From: Juglans regia
Lineage: Eukaryota; Streptophyta; Magnoliopsida; Fagales; Juglandaceae
DNA length: 64,000 nucleotides
Assembly: GCF_001411555.2 (NCBI RefSeq)
Contig: NC_049903.1
Span: 16,535,234 to 16,599,233, forward strand
Direction of reading: 5' to 3'
Within the stretch, counting starts at the first letter, position 1, and each line of letters opens with the position of its first letter. This document shows, piece after piece, positions 31,506 through 43,884 of the stretch. Both the position numbers and the translations under genes were made by a program. A model generated the notes under the pieces. That model was not told the DNA's origin. It did not search any database and worked only from the letters and a program-made list of their open reading frames with translations.

Positions 31506-31963
31506 CGCGTGAACTGTGGCCTGTGACGGCGGCCTTTGCTTCGGAGTTAGGAGGGGAAGGAAACAAAATCCACTGCGAGGGAAGAGGGTAAAGTGGGTAT
31601 CCTTTGGAGGGAAATAAGCGGAGGGTAAGGAATACAGATACTCTCTCATGGTTTATTCTCTGTTCAAGAGAAAAAAAATAAGATAAGGAAATGAAACCAA
31701 TACTATTTTTTTTGTTTTTAAGCACTTCTATTTAGATAAAAAAAAAAAATCTATTCAGCACTATCTTATATATCTACTTTTATTTTTTATTTTTTTCAAT
31801 AAATATATAATATAGAACTGCGAAGAATTCGTTAGGATAATACAATTTTAAATTAGATTGGTCTTCTCCATTATGAAAATCAAGTAAACACGGGATAGAT
31901 ACTTGAGGGGATGATTTCGTACACATTGTTTGAAGTTTTTCATTATGGAATTTGATTAATCCC
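31506..31963 (-). promoter_or_regulatory. Presumed promoter and 5' UTR of NTMT1
   Basis: Region immediately upstream of the start codon at 31505. The 31506-31649 part stays open in frame with exon 1 (a possible 48-residue extension from the Met at 31649). Upstream of 31650 it is A/T-rich. No unambiguous TATA box. A 220-bp miniature element bounds it at 31967. Confidence 0.4.
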
Positions 31964-31966
31964 TTA

Positions 31967-32186
31967 GCGCAGGTTTGGAGGGTGAGATGAGAATTTTATG
32001 TTTTGCTCTAGTGTTTAAAATATTATATTTTAGTATTATTATTGTGTTGGGATTTGAAAAAGTTGAATTGAGATTTGAAAAAATTAAATTGTTTATTATA
32101 TTTTGTATGGATATTTGAAAAATATGTAATGATGATATGAGATGAGATGAGAATTTTGTGTCTCATCCCACCCCCCAAACCTGGCC
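31967..32186. mobile_element. Harbinger-like miniature element (220 bp, TTA duplication)
   Basis: Flanked by TTA at 31964-31966 and 32187-32189. Ends are GCGCAGGTTTGGAGGGTGAG and, reverse-complemented, GGCCAGGTTTGGGGGGTGGG. The interior has GATGAGATGAGAATTTTGTG. Length equals the element at 10079-10298. Located about 0.46 kb upstream of the NTMT1 start. Confidence 0.85.
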
Positions 32187-32573
32187 TTAGTCGTCCAACT
32201 TTCTAAAGCTTGCACTAAGAAGTTAGTATCTCTTGCGATGGATTCAAGTGTCCAATCCGGTATAAGTTTAGCAGAGTAATTTCCTTTGTTACTATCTAAA
32301 AAGAGTAATATTAATATAGTCGTGAAATACATCAACGTCGAGTAATTATTTTAAAAAATAATGAGATTTATTATTAAAAAATTAATTTTTTTCATGTAAA
32401 TCTCGTATATATTCATTTTTTCAAAATGATTGTGCGGCGCTTGCGTACTCACGACTGCAACTATCATTTCTCATCTAAAAATGTCATTTGATGATGTTTT
32501 CATTAAGATTTCGTGACAAGGCTTTTTTTCTTTCTTTTGAAAAAACCAAACAGTTTTATTGCTCAAGAATGAC

Positions 32574-33060
32574 TTACATCATCTCACTAAGAATAGTGGA
32601 ATGCATACAAGCTGGATAATCTTCTAGTACATATAAGTCTTCCTCTAGGGACAGAGCATTTTTAGCTAAAATGTGGGCAGCTCTATTTCCTTCCCTCTTG
32701 ACATGAGAACCTAACCATGAATGCAAGGTATTGAGTATCATTTTAGTGTCTGCAATTAGAACTCCACCTTGGCTCCAATTTGTAGTTGCTTTGTTCATAA
32801 TATTGATGACTTATAGCGCATCTCCCTCCAATGATAGCTAGCATTAGAGCACCTCTACCCATGTCTCGACAAACAATGGTAGCTAGCATTAGAGCACCTC
32901 TACCATAAAGCAATCTGCAAAAAGAACTCTCTGAGCTTGAAGAGTGCCAACAACTAGACCCATTTGATCCCTTATAATTGCACATATCCCAACTTTACCA
33001 GCTTCTTTAGCAATGGTTGCATCCCAGTTCAATCTCTCCTCAATAGCCTTTGAAATAATA
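32574..33060 (-). pseudogene. LINE RNase H domain with internal 45-bp duplication
   Basis: LNWDATIAKEAGKVGICAII, DQMGLVVGTLQAQRVLFADC, then a duplicated stretch, then VKREGNRAAHILAKNALSLE (the HxxREGNxxAHxLA end of plant RVT_3/RNase H). Frame changes near 32800-32985. Confidence 0.8.
32831..32905. repeat. 45-bp tandem duplication inside the RNase H region
   Basis: ATGATAGCTAGCATTAGAGC at 32831 recurs as ATGGTAGCTAGCATTAGAGC at 32876 (30 bp shared, 45-bp period). The length is a multiple of three, so the frame would be kept. Confidence 0.75.
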
Positions 33061-33755
33061 GAGCCAGGGTGAGAAAAACATTTTCCATGGACAAAGTTGT
33101 TCCTCCTGAACCAAATAAGTCTAGCAATCATTGCAAACTTAGCTAACTCATCCTTTTGTAGTATCTGAACCAGAAAATCCAAAAACTCTAGAAAAGAGGG
33201 CTTATGGATAAACATCTTTTGTAGCCTTTTACTAGCTTGACTCCACACATCTTTAGATGATTCACATTCCCAAAGAGCATGAAAAACTGATTCAGGGAAT
33301 AGCAAAGCATTTTTCTTGGCTTTCCATATGAACATTTTAACCACATTATAGACTTGCATCTTCCAAATAGCCTTCCATGAATTACTCATTTCCTTCACTT
33401 TTGAATATTCCCCTTCCCTTTGACTGAGAAGCTCTTGTTGCAGCAAGTAGGCATTTGTAATTGAGCGTACTCCATTCTTAGCATATGCCCAAATCATCAT
33501 ATCTTCCCTTCCAACAGAACTGAGAGGAATGGACATAATTCTTTTGACATCAATTGAGGAGAACATGTTAGAAATCAGAGCCTCATTCCATTCTTTGAGC
33601 ATAGGATTAATGAGATCTTCCACCCTCTCAATCCTAGAATCACTCTGAACTTGGTTATTAACCACTAAACTACTTGAATCCATGAGCCACCTGTCCTCCC
33701 ATATCCTGATCTGTTTTCCATCTCCAACTCTGCATATTAAGCCCTCTTTTAACAA
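33000..33755 (-). pseudogene. LINE zf-RVT region
   Basis: RVGDGKQIRIWEDRWL, IWKMQVYNVVKMFIWKAKKN and FHALWECESSKDVWSQA follow the zf-RVT layout; the Cys-x2-Cys part between them appears deleted (the frame passes directly from KKNALLFPES to VFHALWECE). Confidence 0.8.
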
Positions 33756-33814
33756 TGTAAGTCATGCCATAAAGCTCTTCCATACATAAGAGGGTCTGGA
33801 TCCCAATTTGGCCT

Positions 33815-35543
33815 CTAGAAAATCTGTGTGGGAGAAAACTTGTGTTTAAGCACCTTTGCTACCAAAGACTCAAGATTTTTTAAAACTCTCCAGCATTGCT
33901 TTGATAACATAGCATTGTTGAAGGATTTAAACTCTCTAAACCCCAGTCCACCTTGCTCTTTTCCCTTCCCCAAAAGACTCCATTTTACCCACTGGATTTT
34001 TGTATTGTCTTCATTGTAGCCCCACCAAAATTTCCTTAATAGCTTATTCAACTTCTGTATAATGGATTGAGGCAGCAGGAAAATCTCCATTGTGTACGTG
34101 GATATGGCCAGTAACACAGCTTTCACCAATATTTCCTTGCCAATAGCTGATAAAAATTTTGATCTCCAATTTGTAACTCGAGCCCATGTTCTGTCGATAA
34201 GTGAATGAAAGGCAACCATTTTCTTCCTTCCCACAATTGCTTGAAGACCTAAATATTTTTCAAGAGAACTTTGAGACTTGATTCCAGCAATCTGCAATAT
34301 AGTATTCTGATCCTCAAGAGGTGTATTTCTACTAAAGAGAATATAGGTATTCTCTTTGTTTAGCATATGGCTAGACCCTTGCTCATATGTCTCAAGTATA
34401 TGGAGAATCCTTGACCACTCAAGTGAGTTTGCTTTACAAAAGAGCATCAACAAAAAATAGGTAGTTGACATGGACTGCTCCCCTCCCCATTGGCACACTT
34501 GATATATTGCCCAATTCCTCAGCTTGATGTAGCATACATTAAAGGGCTTCAACATATATAATAAAAGGTAGGGAGAAAGAGGATCTCCCTGCCTTAGACC
34601 TCGAGATGGATGAAATGCCTGTTGAGGATCTCCATTTACCAAAATAGAATAGGAAACAGAAGAGAGACATTCCATGATAAGAGCAATCCACTTCCCATCA
34701 AACCCCATTTGTCTCATCACAGTTTCAAGAAAAGACCACTCCACCCTATCGTAGGCCTTGCTCATATACAACTTAAGTGCCATAAATCTTGATTTTCCTT
34801 TCATTCTTGAATTCATAACATGTAAAGTTTCATAAGCAATTGAAACATTATCTTAAATTAACTTACCAGGAACAAAAGCACTTTGGTTAGGAGAAATAAT
34901 ATGAGGCAATACAGTTTTAAGCCTATTAGCTATCATCTAAGCAACTACTTTATAAATGAAATTGCATAAGCTAATAGGCCTAAAATCAGAAACTTTTTTG
35001 GCCTCTATCAACTTTGGAATCAAAGTAATATAGGTATAATTTACACCCTTCAAAGAACCACCATTATTCAAAACATGTAAAGCATAATTGCACACTTCTT
35101 TGCCTACAATCTCCCAATAATGTTGATAAAAAAGAGTAGAGAATCCATCGGGTCCAAGGGGAGCTTAGGGGATTCATTTGAAACATAGCTTCCTTCACTT
35201 CTTCTTCTGTAAATTGCATAAGTAGTCTTTTGTTCATATCCTCTATAACTTTTGTAGCCATTCCTGAGATGCAACTATTAATAGCTGTAGGATTAGAAGA
35301 GGTAAACAAGTGGATGAAAAATCTTGAGAACAGATCACAAATTTGCTGCCTGTCTGTAACTGCATGCCCCTCCTGATCCACCAGCTGCCTTATTGAGTTT
35401 GCTTTCTTTCTTTGTGATGCATACAGGTGGAAAAAAGTTGTATTTCCATCTCCAAATTGCAGCCAATGTTGTTTAGCTCGTTGCTTCCATTTGAGTTCTT
35501 CCTCGACAAGATGTAGTTCTGTCCTCTTAAAGCTGCTTAACAT
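33815..35543 (-). pseudogene. LINE reverse transcriptase, catalytically dead
   Basis: Frames 35543-35064 (KQRAKQHWLQFGDGNTTFFH) and 34816-33815 ([69 protein letters not shown]). Motif A has Tyr where LINEs have the catalytic Asp (KLYMSKAYD), and the FADD motif C is destroyed near 34450-34475 (reads YFLLMLFCKAN in frame), apparently with loss of some bases. Confidence 0.9.
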
Positions 35544-35750
35544 TACATCTCCACTATCCTACAACCTAGCAACCATATCCATCTTCTTCTTAATGTACTG
35601 GAGAGTTTTCCTCTTGTTGTAGGCTGTCAACTTCTGAAGGGCCTTTTGACAATTAAACAGTCTTTCTATGATAATCTCATCATGTGTGTCCCCATTGCAA
35701 ACTTGATTCCATGCTTCCTTAATTTTGATAGGACACTCCTCCCTCAAAGT

Positions 35751-36510
35751 TCAAGCAGCCTCATATCTGAAAACAAACTGTATTTTCTTCTCTTGCAACC
35801 CCTTTCTGCAAAGAACCAACATAAGAAGGGCATGATCAAATTTAACAACAGGTAAAACATGAAAATAGTTGTTTGGGAAAATCTGTTGCCACTTAGTATC
35901 AGCTAGAGCTCTATCTAGCTTTTCTTTGGTGAACAAGGCCCCATGTCTATTGTTTGACCAATTAAACTTTGTTCCTTGTGTGTGAACTCTAGTCAAAGAA
36001 CACCACTCAATTGCTTCATTAAATTGCTCCATCTGTTTGTAGGTTCTGGTACTAGCCCCCATTTTCTCATTTTGATTAAGGAGCTCATTAAAATCCCCCA
36101 TACAAATCCACGGAAAAGTCGAGTCTTGTCTTAGCATTTTATGAAATGTCCAACTCTACTCCCTCTTAGAAGTCTCAGGATAACCATAAAAGCCTGTAAA
36201 CATCCATTGCTGATTGCCATGAATTTCAAAAGTAGTTGCATTGATGTGCCATCTTGTACAGCTGCTAATAGTTACATTAAAATCTTCTTTCCAAAGTAAA
36301 ACTAGGCCCCCACTTTTACCAATGCTCTCTACTGTCAAACAAGCATCAATTTGAGCTTAACCCTTATAGCCTCCATTTTTTCTTTATTGCATTTTGTTTC
36401 CATAAAAAACACCACACTGGGACACTTCTCATTAATCAACATACTAAGGATCCTAACTGTTCAAGGGTTACCAAGCCCTCGGCAGCTTAAGAAACTCATT
36501 AGCTTTGGCA
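35751..36510 (-). pseudogene. LINE endonuclease domain
   Basis: From about 36510: SFLSCRGLGNP (the usual Trp-Asn before CRG is lost), METKCNKEKMEAIRVKLKL, SGGLVLLWKEDFNVTI, FTGFYGYPETSKRE, CMGDFNELLNQNEKMG, FNWSNNRHGALFTKEKLDRA and FDHALLMLVL. Stops near 36354, 36150 and 35750. Confidence 0.85.
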
Positions 36511-38103
36511 GGGCTGATCACCAGCCGCTGCCAATTGAGATTGAGTGAGCATTCCTGCATATGGTCCAATCTTCTGTTTTTTAGAAAAATTCCTTCTGTC
36601 AACCTCATCTTCAATTCCAGTCACACTACTTCTCTTTTGAGACCTTATTTCATAATGGTGCCCTGGGGAACTAGGTTTATTCCGAGCTTTCCTTTCCCAT
36701 TTGGTTTCTTTTTTATGCCCCATGTCATTAAGGCCATCAACTGCCATATAGAACTGCTCCCTTTAAAAGGATCAACGCCTATAGTTTGCTCCTTATGATT
36801 ATCATCACATTCCTTAGCTAGAGGGGGACTAGAAGAAACAACTTTTAAGGACCCAAGAATACCAATTACTGAATTGGAAAGAATTTCTTTTTCAGCGATG
36901 ATCCCAACAAAATTAGAAACCATATCAGAAGCCTCATATCTTTCCTTGTTGTCAAAATTAGACCCATCAATTCCCTGAATAAAGCCCTCTAATTGATCTT
37001 CTCTCCCCATTTCAAAACTTGGACCCTTTGACTGCTCCTCAGTCCTAGGAAGGAAACTTTCCATATTAACAACTGCAGGTTTGATTTCTTCCACTGAATG
37101 TGCCTCTTTTCCAACAGAGTTTGACTTCTTACCAAAACTATCTGCATCTTCCTCCTAGTCCCAAGAACTTCAAGAATTGACATGATCTTTACCACCATTG
37201 TTTATGGGAGGTGATTTAGAACCTAGTTTATGGGAAGAAGATCTAAGCCAAACTCCATATTGACTTTGATGCCCACTATGCAAGGATTTTCCATTCATCG
37301 ACTGGTCACACCCATTTGCACCATATTTAATAATAACACAATTAAAATAAAAATTTGAGAGTCTTTCATACTTAAAAGAAATCCAAGATTTACTCCCAAG
37401 AACATTGATCACCATTCCATGCATGAGTGGCTTTGTGATATCCACACCAACTCTTACCCTTAGATAAAGACCCCAGCCAACCCCATCCTCATCAGTATCC
37501 ACTTCCACCACCATTCCAATCTTTTCACCAATCAGCCTACCATATCACAAGTCATCCCTCCTAAATGGATATTGTGAAGTTGAACCCACATTGGTTTAAT
37601 AGTGAACGTAATATCTTTTGGTGCAACAAAGCCATCAAAAGAAGTCAAGCATAACAAATAAAGGTCAAAAGTCCAAGGCCTACCTTTCATCACTTTCTGG
37701 AGATTTGTTGCATGTTGGAACTCGATGATAAAGAGATTAGAGCCAACCTCCTTGAACTATACCTTCCCTTTAGCCTTCCACACAATTTGAGCCAACCTCA
37801 TTGAATTGTACCTTCCCATTAGCCTTCCACACAATTTGCATGGTTGATTTGAAAGCCTCCCCACTAACACTCTTCTTAGTCACAATGAGGCCTACCAAGC
37901 ATAGTTTACCATGAATAGAAACCATGCTCTCTTTTGAAAACTCCATATCTAAGGCTTCTTTGAATTGCAATATGTGTAGCCATGGCTTCGCCATTTAGGC
38001 TTGAACTATTTCTAAAATCGGTTTTGAAAAAAATCGGAGAGCCATTATCTAATCTACATATTGTGTTGGTACTTCTAGTTCTCACTACTACCTCAAAATG
38101 CAA
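36511..38103 (-). pseudogene. LINE ORF1 (DUF4283-like) remnant
   Basis: Frames 38103-37906, 37994-37770 and 37514-37170. GWGLYLRVRVGVDITKPL and YERLSNFYFNCVIIKYG correspond to the segment before and at the zinc knuckle of plant LINE ORF1; the knuckle keeps only one of its Cys spacings. The rest (37198-36499) is low complexity and polar. Confidence 0.7.
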
Positions 38104-38160
38104 AGAGTAGAAATCTTTTGGGGGTGGAATCCAACTATGGTTTTATGATTTGGTTTTGAC

Positions 38161-40764
38161 CTCCCATTCATTGCAGTGTTCTTTGTGAACATTGAGGACT
38201 TTAGAAATAAACATATTTACTGTTGGGCAGATAGAAAGGGCAAAAGAAAGGGCAACTTAAGAGCCAGTCATAGTTTTAAATTTCGTTTCGTTCTGACCGG
38301 AATTTTCTATTCCGGTGTAGTATCCAAATCAATATACCTTATCATTCCATTTCACTCCAAATTCCGGCCCATTTCGGCCATCCCGGTCAAATTTTAGCCA
38401 TTCCGGTCAAATTCCAATCATTCCGGCCGGAATTGGCATTTTGGACCCTATTACGTTTTGGATTGTTTTTGTAATTTTCTTGTACTTGGATGGTATTTTT
38501 GTAAATTTTAAATCTAGATGGTATTTAATTAATTCTAGAATATAAAATGTATTTATATAATTTTAAATTTTTTGTAACTTTAAATATATCCTCTCATTCC
38601 TTTTTTTAAAATATCATTGTTTTTAATAATTTTTCTATTCTTTTTTTTTCTTTATTTTCATGTCTCAACTCAAGTTTGTGATTTTTTTCAACGTATATTC
38701 ATTTTTCAATCTTCAATTCTTCATGTATATATATACACATGTTACACACTTACATATATATATATATACATATGTGTGTGTGTATTTATTCAATTAGTTG
38801 TTAGTTTATATAAACATATAAATATTTACATATAATATATAATTAATCCCGAAATGATATATCAGAATGTACTGATATCGAAATATTCTTTTTCAGTACT
38901 TAAACTGGAATGATCACCGGAACGGAATTTAAAACATTAGAGCCAGTGGAATAAAGTCTCTTCGTTCATATGACATATAGGAGAGAGAATTATATCTTCA
39001 TTTGGAGGAAGTTTTCTAAAATAAATATAATTTGTGATTTGTTAATTAGAGCCTTCCAAAGGAAAGGATCTAAATAATCATGGATTTTCAGTTTCTAGAA
39101 TGTTTTTTCAAGTAATAGATGTGCATGAAGAGTGATTGACATGGAAATTTCACAGCTATGACTGCATATCTTGACTTAATGGAAAGACTTTCATATGAGT
39201 GGTGAATCCACTTTGGCTTATCAATAAGAAATGAGAATTGGTACTATAACAAAGATATCTTGAGAATTTCTACTACGAAATCATAAGAGAATAGTGCCTG
39301 AAGGAGTAGATCATCCCATCTCCTTTGCTCCTTTAAAATTAAGTATGAGACTTTGGTGTTATGATCTAAGACAACACTGATAAAATAGGAAAAGGGTCTA
39401 AAGGAGGTCAAGGTGGGGATCTAAAGGTTAATCCAAACTCTAATTGATGAATTATATATTAATCTGGAAGCAAAAACATGATTGATTAACCATTCTTTGC
39501 TTGAGAAAGCTTTTTCAAAATGTTGAATCAGAAGATTTAAGTTTTGTTAATATAAAAGAAAAGTTTTTTAAGGTATTTATGAGATAGGATAGGCTTCCAA
39601 AATCGTCACTCCAATCGATAAATTTTCATCCTAATTTGGAAATGGTCATATTAAAGTGCAAAAGAAGTTCTACTGTTGTGAAGTTGAAATGGTCATATTA
39701 AAAAATGGTCATATTAAAAAATTGGACTCCATTATTTTGGAGTGAAGTTGTGATGAGAATTTTAGGGTCAAGACTCAAAACCTCACTAGAATTTTACGAA
39801 AGGAAAAATTATCATTTTTAAGATTATTTTAAAACTCCACGGGGAAGATGACTGGAAGGCCGACTAGAGCTTGCTACTAATCTAATGAGATTAGTTTAAC
39901 TAGCTTGTGAGAGAAGTTTTGGTCTCCAACCTGCTAACCTTGTTTGGATCTTTTGTTGGATTTCAAAAAGAAGAACTCTTTTAGAAATACCAAAACATAG
40001 AAGGACGCCGATATATCTAATCGTAAAAGGAGAAATCTTGAAATTTAATACCTTTTTAATTGTTCTAATGTCTAATGTTGAGGAGTTATATTGCTGAATT
40101 AAATGGACGATTTTTCTAGGTGGTTGACTTGACCATGAAGTGTTGAACTCAAGGGCAATGGATTGTATTGTTTAACAAAGGCTTTTCTAAAGAGGGTTAG
40201 ATCATCATCACATAGTAGATGTGATATTGAAATGTCCACCTACACTTATGTTCATGCGTTTTTGGTGGCTAAGTAGTTCCTCGGAGATATTAACGTGGAC
40301 AATACTTTGTTGCTAAGGATGAAGTGAAAAGGAGACGAAGGGTGACTTTGTCTAAGGTCTCAAGATAGTTTTGAGATGGTTGATTAGGGTTTTTGCTATG
40401 ACCTTGTAGCAAACATTAAAGAAATTGATTGGATAAAATTAGTGAACTATCTTGTTTCTAGTTCAAAGCAATGGAAGTGTGGTTCAGCTCCTTTAGAAGC
40501 GGATAGTTAATGAAAATTCATAATGGCAATAATAAAATCTACTTGTACAACCTTCAAATAATATTTATAGAAATGACTAGTGAATCCATCAAGGCCTAAT
40601 GATTTAGTAGAGGGGCTTTGATTAAGTGAAGATAAGGTTTTCCTTTTATTTGTGTAATGATGCGCTCCTCTAGGGCTTGTAAAGTTAGAATGGATGTTAC
40701 CAAACTTAAGACAATCATTCCATGCACCATGTATAAAAGATTACATGACATTTATAAAAAAAAA
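38161..40764 (-). mobile_element. Decayed LINE (RT to zf-RVT part), carrying a Mutator-like insertion
   Basis: The minus strand near 40630-40560 reads KSLGLDGFTSHFYKYY, the LINE K-PGPDGF motif. Scattered RT-like pieces follow to about 38950, then zf-RVT-like residues (HMNEETLFHW) across the insertion at 38269-38938. Heavy decay; no long frame remains. Ends at a TG-starting LTR at 40765 on the right. Confidence 0.55.
38269..38938. mobile_element. Mutator-like miniature element (670 bp, 9-bp exact duplication)
   Basis: Flanked by AGAGCCAGT (38260-38268 and 38939-38947), an exact 9-bp duplication as made by Mutator transposases. The ends share GTTTTAAATTYCGTTYCG in inverted orientation, with a one-base offset. 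Both ends are rich in CCGGAAT/ATTCCGG motifs around an A/T core with a TA/TG microsatellite (38725-38780). No coding capacity. Confidence 0.85.
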
Positions 40765-41590
40765 TGTGAAATATTTTCATTAAACTAAAAGCTCCCAAAA
40801 TAATGTTGTTCGGATATATAATACGATAGTAAAATGTTTGGTATTACAATTACTTTGAAAAGAAATAATGGAAAGAATTTCTTGCTTAATGCCTTAAGCC
40901 TCAACATTGTTATCTTTCCCCGAATCAGCATCTCTGCCCATAACATCCTCAAAATCTTTGACACCTTGGGTGGAGAAAATATAAAGTAACTAAAATGAGT
41001 CGAATACGTAGTAAGAACCACATAATGCAGTAAACATAATATAAACATTGAGTTTAGTTATCATTGACATTCTTGATTAACATTACTTGAGCATAATACA
41101 TTTACCTCAGAACATTAAAAGAAAATACACTTCTACCCCAATGCCTTATAGAAAGACTTTCCTTTCCTCAACCTCAAGCATTAATCATTCCTTTCCTTAA
41201 CCTAATCCTTTATGGCTGTTACAGACTGTTAATCCCCATGTATTAGAGTTAGTGACCCTTACGATCAATGGTTCTTCCTGGAGCAACTGGATAAGATTCA
41301 AGCTTCAGGAATGGGTCATCACTAGGTGTATTGTCAGTGATGCATTCTGATGTTGCAATCTGTCTCAATCTCATAGGTACCTTCCTTATCCTCATATGGC
41401 ACATTCATTTATCTCATCGTATACATGCAGTCATACCATTACATTTTCTTTTCTTTTCCTTATCTTGCCTCACCGTTCATTCCTTAAAAGTACATAGTCG
41501 TACTACATAGTAGTCAATCATGCATTATTTATGCAGTTCTAAAATTGTAAGATGTTTTCTTCATTGTAAAAAGAGGCTTCCAATGAAGGC

Positions 41591-41621
<31 letters not shown>

Positions 41622-41630
41622 TATATATAT
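41591..41630. repeat. Microsatellite (ACAT)n(AT)n
   Basis: Tandem ACAT units followed by AT units, within LTR-derived sequence. Confidence 0.9.
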
Positions 41631-41983
41631 TTCTTTGTAAACCTTTACTACATATATATTTGCAAAAGAAATTTTACAGTTTATCATAAAGCAATGTGTA
41701 GAAGAACATGATAACAATTACTTACCTCGATCCTTGTGTAAATTATGTTTAACTGTGTGTGCCTCCAAGCTTTGAAATGTACCTATAATATTTAGGTACT
41801 GACATAATCATTCTCAATCATTATACGTTACACATAACATGCATGGAGTCTTGGGAAGCCTAAGTTCATTAGTCAAATCTTTTTTCCTCAAATAGTTTAC
41901 ATTGCTCGCCTAATGCCCCTGCCTCTACTCCACCCAAATCTTTCCTTGTCGTACCCTTTTCTCACCTAGAACGCATAACTTAT

Positions 41984-43620
41984 TGATAAGTGTTATTTTT
42001 ATGTTATTTTTATTACTCTTATATTTATGAAAAGTGTCAGTTCTCCTTTAATTCTATTGATTTTATTTATATATATTTTTCTTTATTTTTTTAGATTTGA
42101 AGGAATGAGAAGATTTAGTACAAAATGAGAGCATTTTAATACAAAATAAGAAACTATAAAGCCAGACCGACAAGAGGCGACGAGATCCGAAAGGCAAGAA
42201 GACTTACCCCTCAGTAGGTGAATAGTCTTTCCTCTTGGTAGGCGAGAAAACCCAAGTGCGACCAGAATGGTGACAAGAGTTAGGCGATAAGCAATATATT
42301 TTACCTTCTGGGCGAGAAAACTTGGCATAAGGTTCTAAGCGACTAGATTAGGTGACTAGTCTAAACAATCAACCTAAATGACATCGTGGGTGACAACTAG
42401 CAAATGTGAGCAGCTTTACCGCTTGGTAGGTTGGCGAGATGGTTCTATCATCCCGATAGGGAGTCTTTCCTCTCGGTAGGTGAGGAGACCAGTTATATTC
42501 AGTGCACATGGCATCACGATCAGGAGTCTTTACCGCAATCAATTTGCTGACTTCCAAATCCTTCTAAACTCCGTAAATCAAGCCGCATATCACTGAATCT
42601 TCCATTTTAGATAATTTCGTTATTCTTGAGATAATTTATTTTATGTTAACTTTTATCTTTAGAAACTATTCTCTAGATCTTTAGGCTAGATTGTAGCCAG
42701 ATTTATATTGTTTCCGGGTTTGAATTTTGAGATCTATTTAATCTCATCTTGTGGGATGAATATGGGGTTCTGAGTTTTGTGAGTCTAAGTTTGAGAGTAA
42801 AAATATTTCAGAGTTTATTATTTAAGTTTCACGGAGGCAGATCTGAGGAGCAGAGGCGAGAGTTGCATCCTTCATCAACTAACTCCAACGAAGAACACAA
42901 GTTTTATAGTTTTTCTTTTCAGTTTCATTATGAACTAATTCCATTTTCTAGAGTTTTGATGTAATCTAGTATTGAACACACAATTTATATTCTAAGTTAT
43001 TTTATTTTAATATTTCCATGATTAAGTATTTATTCCTTATTCTTAATGCTTGTAAATTTCTACCTAATTATTGTTCAATCTATTGAATCATAATAAGACC
43101 GAGAGGTGATTTATGATTAAAGTTTTAGGATTAAGCACCATTAGTTGAGGGAAATTAGAGATCCTTTACATGATTAGTGTGATTTTCAAGAAAAAATTCA
43201 AAGGACTTAATGAGTCTTCAATTAGTTAAACTCACATAGAGATATGAAGTTATTAGTTGGAGATATTTTTTATACTGTTCAAGAGAAAATATTGAATAGT
43301 TAAAGGATTTTTATCATCAACTTGGAATAATTGAAATTCTATAACAATAAAGAATAAATTGTGTGAGATTTGTTAGGTGAAATCAAACGCTCTAAATTTA
43401 TTTTTATTATCTTTCAAATCTAAATTTTGATGTTATTTTCTTCAGTATAGTTTAGATAATCCATTCTTCAAATTTTAGTTTTCCAAATAGTAATTAATTT
43501 AGTAAATTTTAATACTCAATAGCATAAGTATTTCCTGTGGGTTCGATATTCGTTTTCTTAAAAATATTTTAATACTCGTTAAGATTCTGTGCACTTGCAG
43601 ATATATTTTTATGCGAACTA
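41984..43620 (+). mobile_element. Athila-type LTR
   Basis: Begins TGATAAGTGTTATTTT and ends just before a degenerate Asp-tRNA primer-binding site. It has several imperfect copies of a TTTCCTCTYGGTAGGYGAG-type motif around 42225-42480, and a T-rich 3' half with GTGGGTTCGATATTCG near the end. About 1.64 kb. It is followed by a matching Athila gag. A second LTR copy was not found. Confidence 0.65.
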
Positions 43621-43625
43621 ATTTT

Positions 43626-43642
43626 TGGCGATGTTGTTGGGA
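43626..43642 (+). promoter_or_regulatory. Degenerate Asp-tRNA primer-binding site
   Basis: TGGCGATGTTGTTGGGA corresponds to the plant Athila/Tat primer site TGGCGCCGTTGCCGGGGA with several C-to-T type changes, as expected of an old methylated copy. Confidence 0.65.
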
Positions 43643-43884
43643 TTAGTTATTTTTTATTGATATTGATACTAGCTAGATTTTTACTACTTTGAATTTTATT
43701 TTTAGTTTAAAAAAATATTTGGTTTAAATTAGATCTCAGTTTGATTTTTTCTTTTTTTTTTAAGGAATAAGAAGTGCATGCGCCAATCTAAATAATCAGA
43801 GCATACACTTTTCAATCCCGAGATTGAAAGAACCTGACATTGAATTAATAAAGAGAAGAAAAAAGAGGTCACTGCCTTCGAAGT

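Larger units (their letters stand above)
32521..38160 (-). mobile_element. Near-complete LINE with RNase H, minus strand
   Basis: Order on minus: ORF1 (38.1-36.5 kb), endonuclease (36.5-35.75), reverse transcriptase (35.5-33.8), zf-RVT (33.75-33.0), RNase H (33.05-32.57) and a TTTCTTTC-like tail at 32521-32540 (plus). It differs from the intron 6 LINEs in having a plant-type RNase H domain and no close protein similarity. ORFs are interrupted by several stops. The 5' edge is approximate. Confidence 0.88.

Noticed and set aside
42140..42560. Regularly spaced short motifs (TTTCCTCTYGGTAGGYGAG) that might suggest a CRISPR-like array
   Set aside because: Copies are few, irregular in spacing and imperfect, and lie in an Athila LTR of a plant genome.
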